64,000 bases of DNA from Paragonimus westermani (GCA_008508345.1 QNGE01002410.1:2761-66760); one strand, 5' to 3'; numbered from the stretch's first letter, positions 49,550-62,100 are shown. A program made the numbers and translations. The notes: generated by a model from the letters alone, not told the origin.

Positions 49550-49715
49550 TTGTCAAATGTGAGGTCAATGGCACAGTGATCAACATGGATGCTTCATGAA
49601 AGTGTGACCAAAGTTCTAGTCCTGGCCGTAGCAAGGGTTTGCACTAGTGACGAGCTCTGTTAAGAGCGAACCTTTAGTCCAACGTTTATTCTCAAAAGAG
49701 ACTGACTAGGATTAT
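49550..49715 (+). repeat. SINE family A copy, plus strand
   Basis: The region has GAGGTCAATGGCACAGTG (A-box region), AGTTCTAGTCCTGGCC (B-box region) and a hammerhead relic from 49,641. In the relic, stem II (GCTCT/AGAGC) is perfect, but CTGACGA reads GTGACGA and GAAA reads GAAC, so it is inactive. Confidence 0.78.
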
Positions 49716-52700
49716 AGTCATCAGTTGTTTCCATTAAACCTGTTCTATTTCAAGGTAACAACAAAACCAATGGATTCAACCTTATCTGACTAAAATGGGT
49801 CCAACCACGTCTCCTGGTTTTCAACTTTCTTCCCCAACTAGAACTATGGTTCAGTATATACGCGCTACACTACCAGATACATAACAGTAGCAATTATTGT
49901 ACAGTGTGCGGCTTGAATTCGATACGGGACGCAGTACAGCACCACCCCGTCCATTCCGAACCGTTTAATGGATTGTGAGCCAATCAAAGACAGGCAGAAA
50001 GGGTATTTCCTCATGTTTATTGGGTCATTGCCAGCTTGTCGTAGAATCCCCACCGGCGTGTCTTTCGAAAGTAAAGACAGTCATAACCCGACTACGTTAT
50101 TTCAAATTATTACGTTTTCCCGAATCATGCGAACTGCCTTGATGAAATTCAGCTCCAAAGGACCTAACTCAGGTAACATTACCCAAAACTCACTTGGTTC
50201 AAAATCTCAGAAACAGCGAGATCATGTTCGTCACTTACCAAACCACTCTGTTCCTCAGTCACTTTTTGACGGAAAGCCATCAAAAACGATACTGTTCGTT
50301 GACATATTTTTGGCGGACTATTCATTCATACAATACTTCTCTGAACAAAACCCACTGCCCTTTTGAAACCGTTTCTTCGCCCCTCAAAATGTTTCCAATG
50401 AACCATAGTGACTTACCACATCAAAGTAACATTGTAGCTGGATGTGGATAATTGTATTTACCGTTTTCCTGACTGCTATTCGAAATCACATCAGCCACAT
50501 ATATTGTTATTTTGAACAGGTAAACACACAACAGTGGTGTTGATAGCAGTATGGATTAGGCTTTTTAGCCGCTACTCTACTGGCAAACAACACCGACGTT
50601 AATTTCTTTAACTAACCCAACTAAGCTCATTGGAATACGAGATAAAGGCTGTGTCGTCAACGTCCTATCGATTGGGTCAGCATTGCCTCCGAATAGATAG
50701 CTTCAATCTCGTTGTACTGACGTCAGAGAAAGTTGGTGTACTCGTGAACCTAAGCTCGATGGGACCACAGTGTGTGTAATTAGCTTCGAAGATTTCAATT
50801 TAATAGGTCATCTAAGTATTGCTCTCGGGGTAAGCCATTCGTGTATTGCTAGAGCGGATCAAATGGGCACAACACAATCTTACGACTGCAGAAAGTGATA
50901 GGAGACTCCACCAGTCAGTTTTCCATATATTTCTTTCCAGAACGTACGGTCAGAGGAGAAAGTAGCACGATCTACAAAAGTGCGGTCCAGACAACTGCAG
51001 ATAGCTTCTATTTGCGGGAGTAAAAATAAGTTTATGAGACCGATACAAAATCGATTAAATATCAACCATACACAAATAGCTAACACCATTTAAATGGAGA
51101 ATGTGCTGAAGATCCAGTTGAGAAATAACTCAAATAATGGGTTCGGTGCAGTAGGTAAACACCCCCGTAGGTGAATTTGTGAACGAGATCAAAGAATCCA
51201 CCTGTTAAGAGTAGTTCATTCAAACACAAATCGCTTGAAGGTATTGAAGCACTGAACACTGAGACATCTGTCAAAGTTGAATGTTAGATAACCGAATCTC
51301 CACGATAATATAGTGCCAGTTCGCGTTTGTTCCATGGTAAATGTTTCTTTATCGAGGTTAGCGATTACAAAGACAGGTTGAAAAGCCTTACATGCCATTC
51401 TTAGGGAGATGTATTTGATTGTCATGTTGATCACTGGTGAACATCAGTCTGCCTACAAAAATTCATCAGTGGCAAGAGATAAAAAGTGAAAATATTAGCC
51501 GTCGAGTCGCAGTGAAACCGTCGACAAAGTGGAGCCCAGATCAATTAGAAAAGTACACATCCCTACTATATCAAAGACAAAAACCGTGCTCAAGACTGTG
51601 TGGAGCATCCAGCAAGGCGTAGACATCCGGTAAAATGTTTAACGGTCAGATGAGTAGACTGTATAAAAATAGAATAAAGAAATACCAGAAGCTTTCGATG
51701 TTACTTAATAGCTTCATCTCCCATGCACGTACCGACTTCAGGCTTGCCACCAAACACAACATCTAAAGTGTGGCTTCTAAACGCTGAAAGCATAAGCAAG
51801 CTTGTAAAAAGCTTGAAAACTAGTTTACAAAAGTTTTGCTGTGGGCTTTCTTAAGAAATAAGCACGAGAGAAGTCTGTATGGGGCAAACCCGTCTGAGTG
51901 TTTTAACCAAGCAACTCACAGGTAAACAGTATCGAGCAAAATGAGCAGTATCTCCGTGGTGTCGTTCCCGAATCGTGTTCAGATTACATTCAGATATCCA
52001 CGAATAAACACAAAGGGTTGACAGTTCCTAATTTACCCAAGGTGTGTCCCCGTTGTCGTCTCAGATGAAAAAGACAATGTAAGATGATGATACATACTGT
52101 AGAGTATACAAACAGAAGGCTGTTTCCACAAACACACTTGAAGAGAAACACGTCCACTTTCCATTGTGTTAAGTTATTTTGCTTTAATGAAATTACCCAA
52201 AGTAACAAAGTCGAAGAGCTTCTTGAAGACCGAGAGAGGTGGCAAAGCCAACGTGAAGTTGGGAAGAAGCAAAAGAAGAACCCAGTTTACAAGATAGTAA
52301 TTCATGTCACCAGGACAGTAACTGTAAGAAAGATGATGGTATAGCTGTTTACACTGATATCTACAGTCTCACAGCCTTTTCTGTGGGAAATAAGGGCGGA
52401 TAATTACTGTTACCTTCAACAAAACTAACACAATTCCTACATAAGAATGATTTTATTATTTCCAGTCTGAATAAGATTTCAATAAAAATAGATACTCATT
52501 CTGCGGCATGTGGTTTTTATAATAATAGCGGGTAACGATAGGAGAGTTCCAAATTGCCGGACTACTTAGAGGTTGTTCAAGCTAGGTCCCAGTTTTAACA
52601 ACAAGAAACATATTGTTGGTAACTTTTGCATCAACGTTCCATACGGTCGAGGAAATGATACAGGTAACAGGGAGCACTCGGTTCATAAAGAATCATTACA

Positions 52701-54477
52701 AAATCAAATATGAAGACTTGCCCCGGATAGTGGTTGGTAAAATGAAGCCAAAAGCTGCAGGTGAACCGCCACTGGACTATGAGCACAACTCATCGAGTCA
52801 GCAACAAGTGAGGCTTCCGATAGTTGCGTGACCGTAAAGTAGCCCAAACCACCAAGAGGGCAATATTCAATTAGGCAATGGACGCAAACTGCTCAGCTCC
52901 GAGAAACGTATCTGAAATATGTATCAAATAAGATGAGCGATCATCTCCCTAATCTTAATCGGGCAGTAGTGTGGTGCGGAACGGTGAACACCGTTGTCGA
53001 ATGGATTTGATCAGTATTTTTCATCATCGAACTGGTAATAACATACAATACTGTGAATGAACGCTCCAAAAGATGTCCTACTATCCCACTGCTGTATGAT
53101 GGAAATAACGTCTCTAACTTTAATTTGAAGAATCCAGGATGATAACGTCCTCGCTAAAAGCTAAAGAAACTTACAGCTTACCATGAACTGCTGATCTTAG
53201 GACAATAAACACCAGACCGTGTATCGTGTTTCAAACGCCAGGAGGTTCTTTTGATGTCATGTCATGTGGCGCTGATTCTACATCTCAATGTGACTGACAG
53301 GATCAGCAGAAAAACGATTAGGACGATGAGCAGATTTATCAGATCGTTCTCTAGACAAGATTAAGCTCGGGAGGCCCACATCATAAACCCCACTTTCAAC
53401 TAGACATTCACAATAAACCAATCAATTACGAGTCAGTTGCCAAATCATTCGCAATTGGAAACGTTTTAGAAAGCCTAATCGGCGGTCAGCTATTAGCCCA
53501 TTTCATAAATGTACTTTGTTGCTTGATGACCAAAACAGCATCCGAATGAGCTGTGAATATCTAACCAAATTGCGTGAAAACAGAGAACAACACACCACAG
53601 TGGTTGATAAAGGTAAGCCAATGTAGACGAACATTTTGAGTTTCTAGAAAGCCTTCAAAAAAACCAGCAACGTAATTCTGTGTATGAAACTTTACCACCA
53701 TAGTGCTGGTGATACTTTGCTTCTGTGATTTACAGATTACCAGAAAAACGTGAATTTTATGATGTATTTTTGAACTGGCACAATGCAACTAACTGTACAC
53801 CTTTGAGTTCTGTTTTAGGCTCTCTGTTGAACAGATTGTTAATACTTAAACTACCATAGCTGGTAAGTTCCCTCGGCACTCTTATAAGTTGATATCACGG
53901 AAATTTTCAAATAGTGAATGATATCACGGTAAGAGAGAGGTTTATGAGTGGTCTTGGCATTTTGTATCACTGGGCCACAATTCTCTGACTACCATTCAAC
54001 CCCTGTAGATGTAAACTGATGTCCACTTGTCCCTCACTTCACAGTGATCAGGTTTGGTCGGCTAAAAGTTAACTACTCTTTGCGAATGAGGCATGGAAAG
54101 AAGGAATTCAGCTTGTATCCTAACTGTGTCTTGATGACAGGGAAGCTATTGTGACCCTTTGGATGATGCGCAGTTGCTTGGAATCCTTTGCCCGGAGCGT
54201 CTACTCCTGATACTTGACACACTGATACGATTGGGGTTGAGAAGTCAGGCTTGTTGATCACTCCATAGGAAATGCATCTGTTTGACTGACGGAGCGGAGC
54301 ATATAGTAACAAAGTGTTTTGAGACAATTGGTTCCCTCGAACAGTTTGAACAAATCAGTAAGAACACGAAAACTGGTAGATGCCAGCATTTTGTATTGAA
54401 TTATCAGTACCAAATTTACAATATCATGGATGGGTTATTTACAGCAAATCAGTAAGCGGGTTAGGATAAGTCATTAA
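49716..54477. other. Gene-free stretch with unclassified open frames
   Basis: No recognised domain. The 132-codon plus frame at 49,968-50,366 starts with ATG and is the longest uninterrupted frame outside transposons and the gap. Frames at 51,437-51,622 and 52,613-52,831 (both plus) have charged, protein-like composition. None shows a known family signature. Confidence 0.45.
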
Positions 54478-54800
54478 CTCGGTCGGGCAACCTGATCATT
54501 TATCACAAGCGAAAGTGGTTGAGCGTTCAAATTTGATAATTCGGTCGTGCCTAATTTGAGGTCAATGACGCAGTGGTCAACACGGTTGTCACATGAAAAG
54601 CGTGGTTGGAGTTCAAATCCCGGCCGTGGTAAGCATATGCATTACTGATGAGCCCTAATGAGAGCGAAACTCGAGTATAGTGTTGGTTTTCGAAATAGGC
54701 TGGCTGGACAGTCTATCTGAGTGCGGAAGCTGCGATCAAATGTGAATGATGTTCAACTGGAAGAAAAACCAAATACCCAGCTACTCATCGGTACTCTTAA
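54478..54800 (+). repeat. SINE family A copy, nearly full length, plus strand
   Basis: Complete order of blocks: head (CGGTCGGGCAACCTGATCA at 54,483 through TTCGGTCGTGCC), A-box region (ATGACGCAGTGG at 54,565-54,576), B box (GTTCAAATCC at 54,611-54,620), hammerhead (54,639-54,683), GGTTTTCGAAAT block, then the 3' block ending CTACTCATCGG. The B box differs by one base from the pol III consensus GTTCGAATCC. Confidence 0.88.
54639..54683 (+). ncRNA. Type I hammerhead ribozyme, near-complete
   Basis: Stem I 5' GCATTA, core CTGATGA, stem II GCCCT-AATG-AGAGC with one C-A mismatch, core GAAA, short stem III CTCGAG, cleavage triplet GTA, stem I 3' TAGTGT (four Watson-Crick and two wobble pairs). 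All core bases are canonical and NUA is an allowed cleavage triplet. Cleavage would fall after 54,677. Weakened stem II may slow it. Confidence 0.8.
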
Positions 54801-57800
54801 TTTATTTAATGCTCGCACCTAAATCAAACTCTTCGTGCATGTTCCTATACCGTTTATTGATACCCAACGCAAGGTATGATGCACTGAAACAGTACAAGCC
54901 TCCAATAACTTGTAATAATTCAGTGATTTAAAAAGGAACAAACGGTCTCATTTTTACAACAAAGGGAGGCTGGAACAGCATGCAGTGATAGGTAATTTAC
55001 TTTGTATCAGACAATGGTTGCTTCATGCTCCATCAACCAGACAAATATGTCTGGTACAGGACCGGAAAAACATCTTAGTTTGTAGACACTACTTTAATAT
55101 GAAGTAGAAATCACTATCAAAAATTTATGAGCAATGTTCATCCAGTCAACAGATAAGTGCTGCTTGTGTGTGAGAACTTTCGAACAAAATTGATAACGTT
55201 GGACACGAATGATTTGAAGCGATGGTAAGAGATAGCATCATTCATCCGTGCACGTGTTTTGGTTCTCACCCATCCCCCAACGAAATTTTGAACAACCACC
55301 TTCTTGTGATTTTCAGGTCTTTAAAATACGCCTACAATACCCCCGTTGTCTACTTAGTTGGTGAATCTGAAGTGGTGGATCATCATAACCTCCCAAGCGT
55401 TTTTTGTCATTGAGAATGACACTGTACCAACGACAAATAACCTCCGAATATTTTCACATCACTTGACCAAAACCAACCTACGCAGATTTCAAACACGCGC
55501 TTCTTCATGAGTTTGCATGTCATTTCACGAATGTCATTGCATTTCTCGATGTCTGGGAGAATAAATTAACTTCTGATCAGACATTCTGTAGCATGTGTTT
55601 TTTACCACAACTCTAGTTCTCCACTGGAACACTACTGCAAACTGTTCAGTACGCACCAGGACTAAGCCAATGTTGTCTTCTGAGAGGTTTCACTGACAGG
55701 GCTGTCCACTAAGAGTGTAGTGTATTCTCATGGGTCAATTTGCAACTGAACACCATGTTTTGAGCGCATGACCTCCAAAATGGACGATTATCTTGAAAGC
55801 ATTGGTGCTAACAGTAGTTGTAGACGATATGATCGATCCCCGTTTATGACTGGTGGACTGCTAAGCTATGCTTTCATATGACCGGTAAGTGTCGTGATTT
55901 CCGGATATTCCGCACATCGAAAAATATTGCAAAATTCATCAAACACATCATTCTCCTCAGCGTCCGAACATATACCACAAATACGCATCAAACACTCCAT
56001 CTGTTTACGTGTTTCCATACATCTACGTAAAAATGGACACACATGTTCGACGTCTGGTGAGAGCTCACGAACGACCGACGGTTAATCAGAATAACCAGAA
56101 GTAACCTTACCCATCTTAGAATCACAAATAAGTCATTCAGATTATGCTTACAAATCAATACCACTGCTTATTACAGAAACATATAGGATGAGGTTTGATC
56201 AGATATTGTTCTCATACAGACAATTAGTCGAAAAATCAGAAAAATCGGTTAGCCACACCAAATAGAAACCGAAACGTAGGAAAAATCAAATTCGTATGCA
56301 AATCGGACAATACCGATTTAGCAACGGTATAGATACACAGATACTGTCCTAAATGTGATGACGAATCAACATACACAAGCTGCACGGCAAGATTTCCACC
56401 CAATGTCACATACACCAATCTGCCGTGGTGGCTTTTGTGTAGGTGACCGACGTCAAGCTGATGTGCAAGCCTGCACTTAGCGCAAGAAGTGTACTAAATA
56501 CGGGTTGTTAACTAACCGCATGACTTGGAATTAAAATACATCATTACTGAGGAAAATAGAGTTGGATATTACCGCAAACAAGATGATGGCTTTGGTAAAC
56601 CGAAACCCCTGCGAGGCGCACTTTAGCTTCGTAATTTACGAGGTCATATCATTAACCTCGTATAAACGCTAGCTCATTTAAATCGGAATGAATGATTGGC
56701 AAAGTAGTTAACCTAAACTGTGATTTGGTCACAGCAATTTGTCCATACATCTAGTCTCGTTTCGGGCGTTTGGTGACGTTCGACCCACACCTTACACACC
56801 CATTGCGAGCATCACGATCTATAGGACAGTCTTCCGCACGGATAGCGGACCATTTCAGTCATACTACAGCACTTATGTGTTCCATATAACCTCCTGTTTT
56901 TGGCAATGTTAAGCGTTATTAAGATAATGTATATCGCGAACCCAACTACCAATCGAAATGGTTACCACAGTTCACACATCAACATTGACATAAACTCATC
57001 CCGAGTTAAGAGTATGTCTAGGAAAATCTTTGTAACACGCTCAAACATTCAATCCTCGTGAACAGACGTTGTTCCTAGTATGGAAGCAAGCTATCAAAAC
57101 TACCAGCGTTCTACTCATTACTGCCGCACATGCTATCACCCTGGGTTTCTTCTCCTGGATGTGTTGTGTGACTGATTTTCAACTTGCAGCGAACAGAAAA
57201 TTCAACGATTTGCGTTGCATTTTGTTGGAGCCCAATAATTCGATCTTCTTGCAATTGAAAATATTATTGTTGTGATCCACCATTGCTGGTCCTGTACGAC
57301 TCTCTAAGATTTCCAAGGAATACTTATAAAAAAACATATATCTCCAAACAGATCAGAATTTCCACATTTGTTTCGGTAGCATGCACACAGTAAGTGTATT
57401 AAAACAGGATTAACAGTATAATGGCGCAATAGCGCACAAATTCGATTACCACAGTGGGATTATTTACAAACGATAACTGAATTACTAATATGAGGCTGTT
57501 GGTTGTGGAAAAACCAAAGTTGTGTATATTGTAATGTTCGCTGACGTTCTGCTATGAAGTACCTTATCCGTAGTTTGCATTGTTGGTGCAATCTGGTCAA
57601 AAATTCAAGCTTCCAGCGTAGGGCAAAATGCAGACAGTGAAAGAATGGCTGGGCGTCGAAAGTCGCGTGACTTTGTTGTGTCCAGGTCGATCGCGTGCTT
57701 CACTACCGTGTACAAGGAAGCAGTGACCCAAATTAAGGAGATAATTATATACCTTCATCTCTCTCGTCTACATACCACTGCTCTCAGTTGTTAACATCAT

Positions 57801-58403
57801 AAAAGAAAACGCTGGCTGTAAAGTCACGTGATCCAAATAAATAACTTGTCAATCTGAAGAATGAGTTAATTCAACACGTTGTACCGGGTCATGAATGTAG
57901 ACGAGAGAAGCGCAGAACAGTCAGTTCTGACTAACGTCGACCGTCAGATAATTATGAACAGCTGCCACTTAAAGTTCGGACCTTAGATCGTTTTGAATCG
58001 ACTAAAGAAGCCATAGAAATTTTGTGGAAATCTAGTGAACTCCTTGGACTGTGAAAGCGTACACTCAATAAAAACGAAGGTAGACAATGTTTTCTCCATG
58101 TTTTCATAAGACAACCTCATAAGTCGAATCAAATGTCAACAGAATGCCCTTGATAAATTCTGCCGTGTGGCGATATATATATATATATGTATAAGTGCTT
58201 TCTATCAGTCAGTGCACATGGCAAAGCGCAGCTCGTAAGAGTCTGGTCGGATATTTTTGCGATATAGACCTTCATATATGTTTATCCACGAGCTGTCTCA
58301 TAATATTTCGCTCTGGATATTCAATAGCATCCAATAAACCAAAACAGCTCCCTGCAGTCTTTTACTGACTAAGCATAGTTATACAATCTTAAACGATGAA
58401 AGA
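54801..58403. other. Gene-free stretch
   Basis: No recognisable coding region. A small perfect inverted repeat, TACGAGGT/ACCTCGTA with a 10-base loop, lies at 56,637-56,662, and an AT run lies near 58,173-58,190. Open frames at 55,222-55,413 and 57,069-57,275 are unrecognised. Confidence 0.5.
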
Positions 58404-58486
58404 TTTTGGCATTGGTATGTGTGCGCCGAGCTTGGCATTTAGATTGCAAACGTTTCATCACCAAGCGAGGTGACATCATTAGTGTG
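58404..58486 (+). repeat. Inverted repeat, left copy
   Basis: Matches the reverse complement of 59,031-59,111 along its length, including an exact stretch over CATCACCAAGCGAGGTGACA and its flanks. Confidence 0.92.
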
Positions 58487-58582
58487 TAAGTGTTTCAGCG
58501 TATAGTTTTGAACGTGGGGTTTGGAAAAGATCGATCGATGCCTGCTCTTATATAGCAGAGTGAGTTGACTTACTGACCCGAA

Positions 58583-58920
58583 TTTTGGTTGGTCGCTTTC
58601 CGCCGTGTTTGACCCTTGACCTGACTCACCATTGGTTGATTTTGTTGCACTTGAACTTTGGTCCGATGTCCGATTGGTTGTTCCTCGGAGTCCTTGAGCT
58701 GGAGTCTGATTGGCTACTCCCTGTGTCGCCACCGCATTTTGACCTCGAATCAGATTGGTTGACTGGGTGTCATCTCTTCGTTTTAGAATTCTGTCCGATT
58801 CGTTAACCACTGTCCCGTTTCGACTTTGGTCTGATCAGTTCAAGTTGCTTCGTTTGGGTTTACCGGCATTTGGGCTTGAGAGTGTCTACGTCTCCTCAAA
58901 TTCTTGGTGCGCATTGGTTC
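58583..58920 (+). repeat. Degenerate tandem array of about 40-bp units centred on ATTGG
   Basis: ATTGG or close variants recur at 58,631, 58,673, 58,709, 58,754, 58,796 and 58,836, spaced 36-45 bases. A diverged first unit lies at about 58,583 and a last one at 58,911. Units share a GATTGGTTG start and often a TTTTGG or CTTTGGTC end. ATTGG is the reverse of CCAAT, the NF-Y box, so a promoter role for the element is possible but unproven. Confidence 0.7.
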
Positions 58921-59030
58921 ATAGATCTTGTCGAGCTCGATGCGTTTGTTTATTGACCGGGTTTATGAGTACCAAGCTTCGAGAACGAACCAAACCTGTC
59001 GACAGAAGAAACGTCATTTACAAGATCCAA

Positions 59031-59111
59031 TGCACTGATGATGTCACCTCGCTTGGTGATGAACCATTTGCAACCTAAATGCCATGCTCGGTGAATATAT
59101 CAATGCCAAAA
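59031..59111 (-). repeat. Inverted repeat, right copy
   Basis: Partner of 58,404-58,486. Both arms, read outward, encode the same short Asp-Asp/Asn-Asp-Val-Thr-Ser-Leu-Gly-Asp-Glu run ending in a stop, because the repeat overlaps the end of the element's frame. Confidence 0.92.
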
Positions 59112-62100
59112 ACCACCAACCCGAGTTACGGACAACACCACCACTTTTCCAAGTCGTCAGAGACGGAAGGTTTGTTTAACTCCACGCATTATAACTTTTG
59201 CTAGTAAACACCGCGAACATTCTAGTGACCGTTATTACAACTCCGTATATTTGTGCACTTGAATGTAGCGTTTCTTCAGTCCGACGAAAATTCCCTAACT
59301 ACAGGAAAAATACGCCACTTTAAGAAAAAGTGTTCAACCTGATCACTTGGACACTAACAAAAAAGTACCCAGAAATCATCTAATGGATGACCCGGAAACA
59401 AAAATTTCTCATTCGACACCCGCAGACGCTGTCAAGCAGTTCTGATATTTTCCATAAGTCGATCACCTCCAGAAGGAAGTTTAAAATCACCGCGTTGTTC
59501 TGAACGTGCTACTAAAATTGCTCAGAGTTTAGTTGGCAGTTAATGTATTACTATATGGTTTCATCTGATTCACATTATTACCAGTGTTTCTAGTTTGTTT
59601 TGTGGTCTACATGGCTTAATGTCCAATCAGCTATTTAATTAGTCAGGTCATTTTACACTCACCTGTGATGTCTTGCATCGGAGCTATATTTGAGTAGATA
59701 ATTACAATGAGCTGGTAAGATTAGATAAGCAATCTCGACGAGCGTCGAGAATCGTACCTGCAGCTACACGTTCGTTTAATTGTCCAGTCTAAAACTCACT
59801 CAAGAATATGACAGAGAATGGAACAGTTCATCAGTCTCTTCACGCCATATTCTGGTTGATCGGAGTGCATAAGGCACCCTCACGATGAGCCCGTGCCATT
59901 TGAAAGTACCCAAATGTCCGCTCTCTCTTTGGATAAAAAAATCGCTTGTTTGGTTACATGGCGTAGTCTACAGTCGACCAGGTTTTCAACCGTAGAAACG
60001 ATGAGGTCGCCAGAATCAGTGTGTTGGCTAGACCCAAGGTTAACGGTAGGCTTCGTTTCATTTAACACTCGAATGCATAGTTGTTGTGCTTTCCAGACTA
60101 ACGGTCGCGCCAAGCCAGCAAGACTGACCGTTTGCGAGTAATACTCGGATTACCGCATTTGGACCATTTTTGACCGACTGATTATATCATGATCGCTTGT
60201 GTTTATCCACACGCAAGAAACGTCGATATCCCCAGTGTCAAATTTGATGATAACTTCTTCTATGTTGACGTCCGTCGCGGTATGATGCCCGACTGACTTA
60301 ACAGATTACCATCATCGCTTTTATTAATCTTCTTGCTCAAAACACTTACCACTCAGACATTACAAGTTTGATTCATGAGTTCCAGTCCTTTAATCAACTA
60401 TTGGCAGTCATGTTCACCTCAGGTTCGACATCTCGAAATGGCTATGACCAAATTAGGTGTTTCTGCTATTCTCGGATCTGCGTCGCTGCTCATTCATCAC
60501 TGTCAGTGGACTGCTATATTTGATCATCGTTCCACATCTAAGGAGAAATTCAACTCGGTAAACTCATTTGTGTGAGACCACTGAGTGTGCACCCTTTTAA
60601 AATCGATCAAAGCTCTCGGCCACACAAGCTAATAGATGAGGCCGTATTTGGCCGAGGTTATCAACATACGGCTGAACTATCAATATTTAGTTGATTAATA
60701 GTCAAAAAAGTGATTCTATTCATCACCCGAAAAGCCGGATCTGTTCATCTGATCCACACAATAAGAAGAGATATTGCAAGATTCTAGCATTTTGTTTTAG
60801 CGCATCACCCAGAGAGAACCTCTACCACTACAATTAACTTGTGTCAAACAGTCCAACAGGTCGGCCTCAGAAAATCAACTGGTCATCTCCAATTTATAAC
60901 TAAGCCATGTCTGTGAGCCATTGCTGTGTGCAGTAAAACTAGCAAGGCTGTCTGAAAACTTACTCGATTTATGACAAATCAATCAGAAAGTATGCATACC
61001 TGCATCTCTGAGTAAACTGTCCGACTGAACTGTCAGTGTCTTGCTGAGTTACACTGAAGACATCGAAAAGTTGCATGTCCTAGGAAGCATAAGTGCCATA
61101 TTCTAAAGCGTTTGGAGGAAAACTAACTGATAAATTGTGTACAAATGAATGGAAATTGTTTGAACTACAGAGCAATCTACCGATATACACTCACACTAAT
61201 CATATGCAGTGCTCCCATTACGCAGCATTTTGCTGTGTAAGCCAGATTCTACCATTGGCAAGGCACCAAACTGGCACACATTTACTCCAGTTGTATGCAA
61301 ACATTTCCGTGTAACTGCGGTCTCAATATGTCATACATAAATTAGACACATTTGGACTTGACAAGTCCTTAAATAGTTTCGACCCCGACGCTTCCATGCG
61401 GTTCATCTCCGAAGTTCCCTGTGACTGACCACGAGTGTAACGCGGTCGGATGGAAGATGAAAACGTCCGTTTTGTAACGATTTCGTAGGAGATTGAGCCA
61501 TTGAGACAGAAAAGTACAACCTACATCCCGGAGTATACCGATTTCGTCAGAGATCCGCAGGAACATAACACGGATGGCCGAATTCCCCTTATACGGATTC
61601 AACACACAGCGCATCCTCCAACGTCAAAACCATCTCCCAACTGCTTTGAACTCCCGTACTTTCGAGATGTTTGCAACGCTAATTGCTTTTTCATAAATAG
61701 CACTCCCAACATCAGTTACCTGATCATGTTTATCACACAACCTAACAAACCACTCTGAGAGAGCTCCGATGAACTCGCCGAAATTTTGACCCACTAGTGA
61801 CGGGGCACTTTCAACGTACTACCAGAGAGTAACCCTGTTCAACAGGGTACTCAAGAATACTTTCTCGGGATGCATTCCTGAGTTCGCCTATTGAGATTTG
61901 CTTAGCACGTAGTTCTGATCATTTTTAGAAATCTGTAAAATCGCTCCAGTCCACAGTTTCCCGCAGCAGAGGGACCAACAACTGAATCTGAGTAAACGGC
62001 GAATAACCATAACGTTTACCATTCGAAGTCTAGGTATTGTCCGGCTATAATGGGGCAGGAATTAGGTTGCATGCATCCAATCAACACTGGATGGAGAACA

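Larger units (their letters stand above)
58404..59111 (+). mobile_element. Internally deleted Penelope-like derivative with inverted repeats
   Basis: About 80-bp inverted repeats (58,404-58,486 and 59,031-59,111) enclose 544 bases. At the right end a plus frame reads RTKPVDRRNVIYKIQCTD, the start of a Penelope-like GIY-YIG domain. It then runs straight into the terminal repeat, where a full element would continue through the nuclease. The rest of the protein is missing, so this is a non-autonomous or deleted copy. It belongs to a different Penelope lineage from the element at 46-48 kb, because the terminal repeats are unrelated. Confidence 0.75.
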
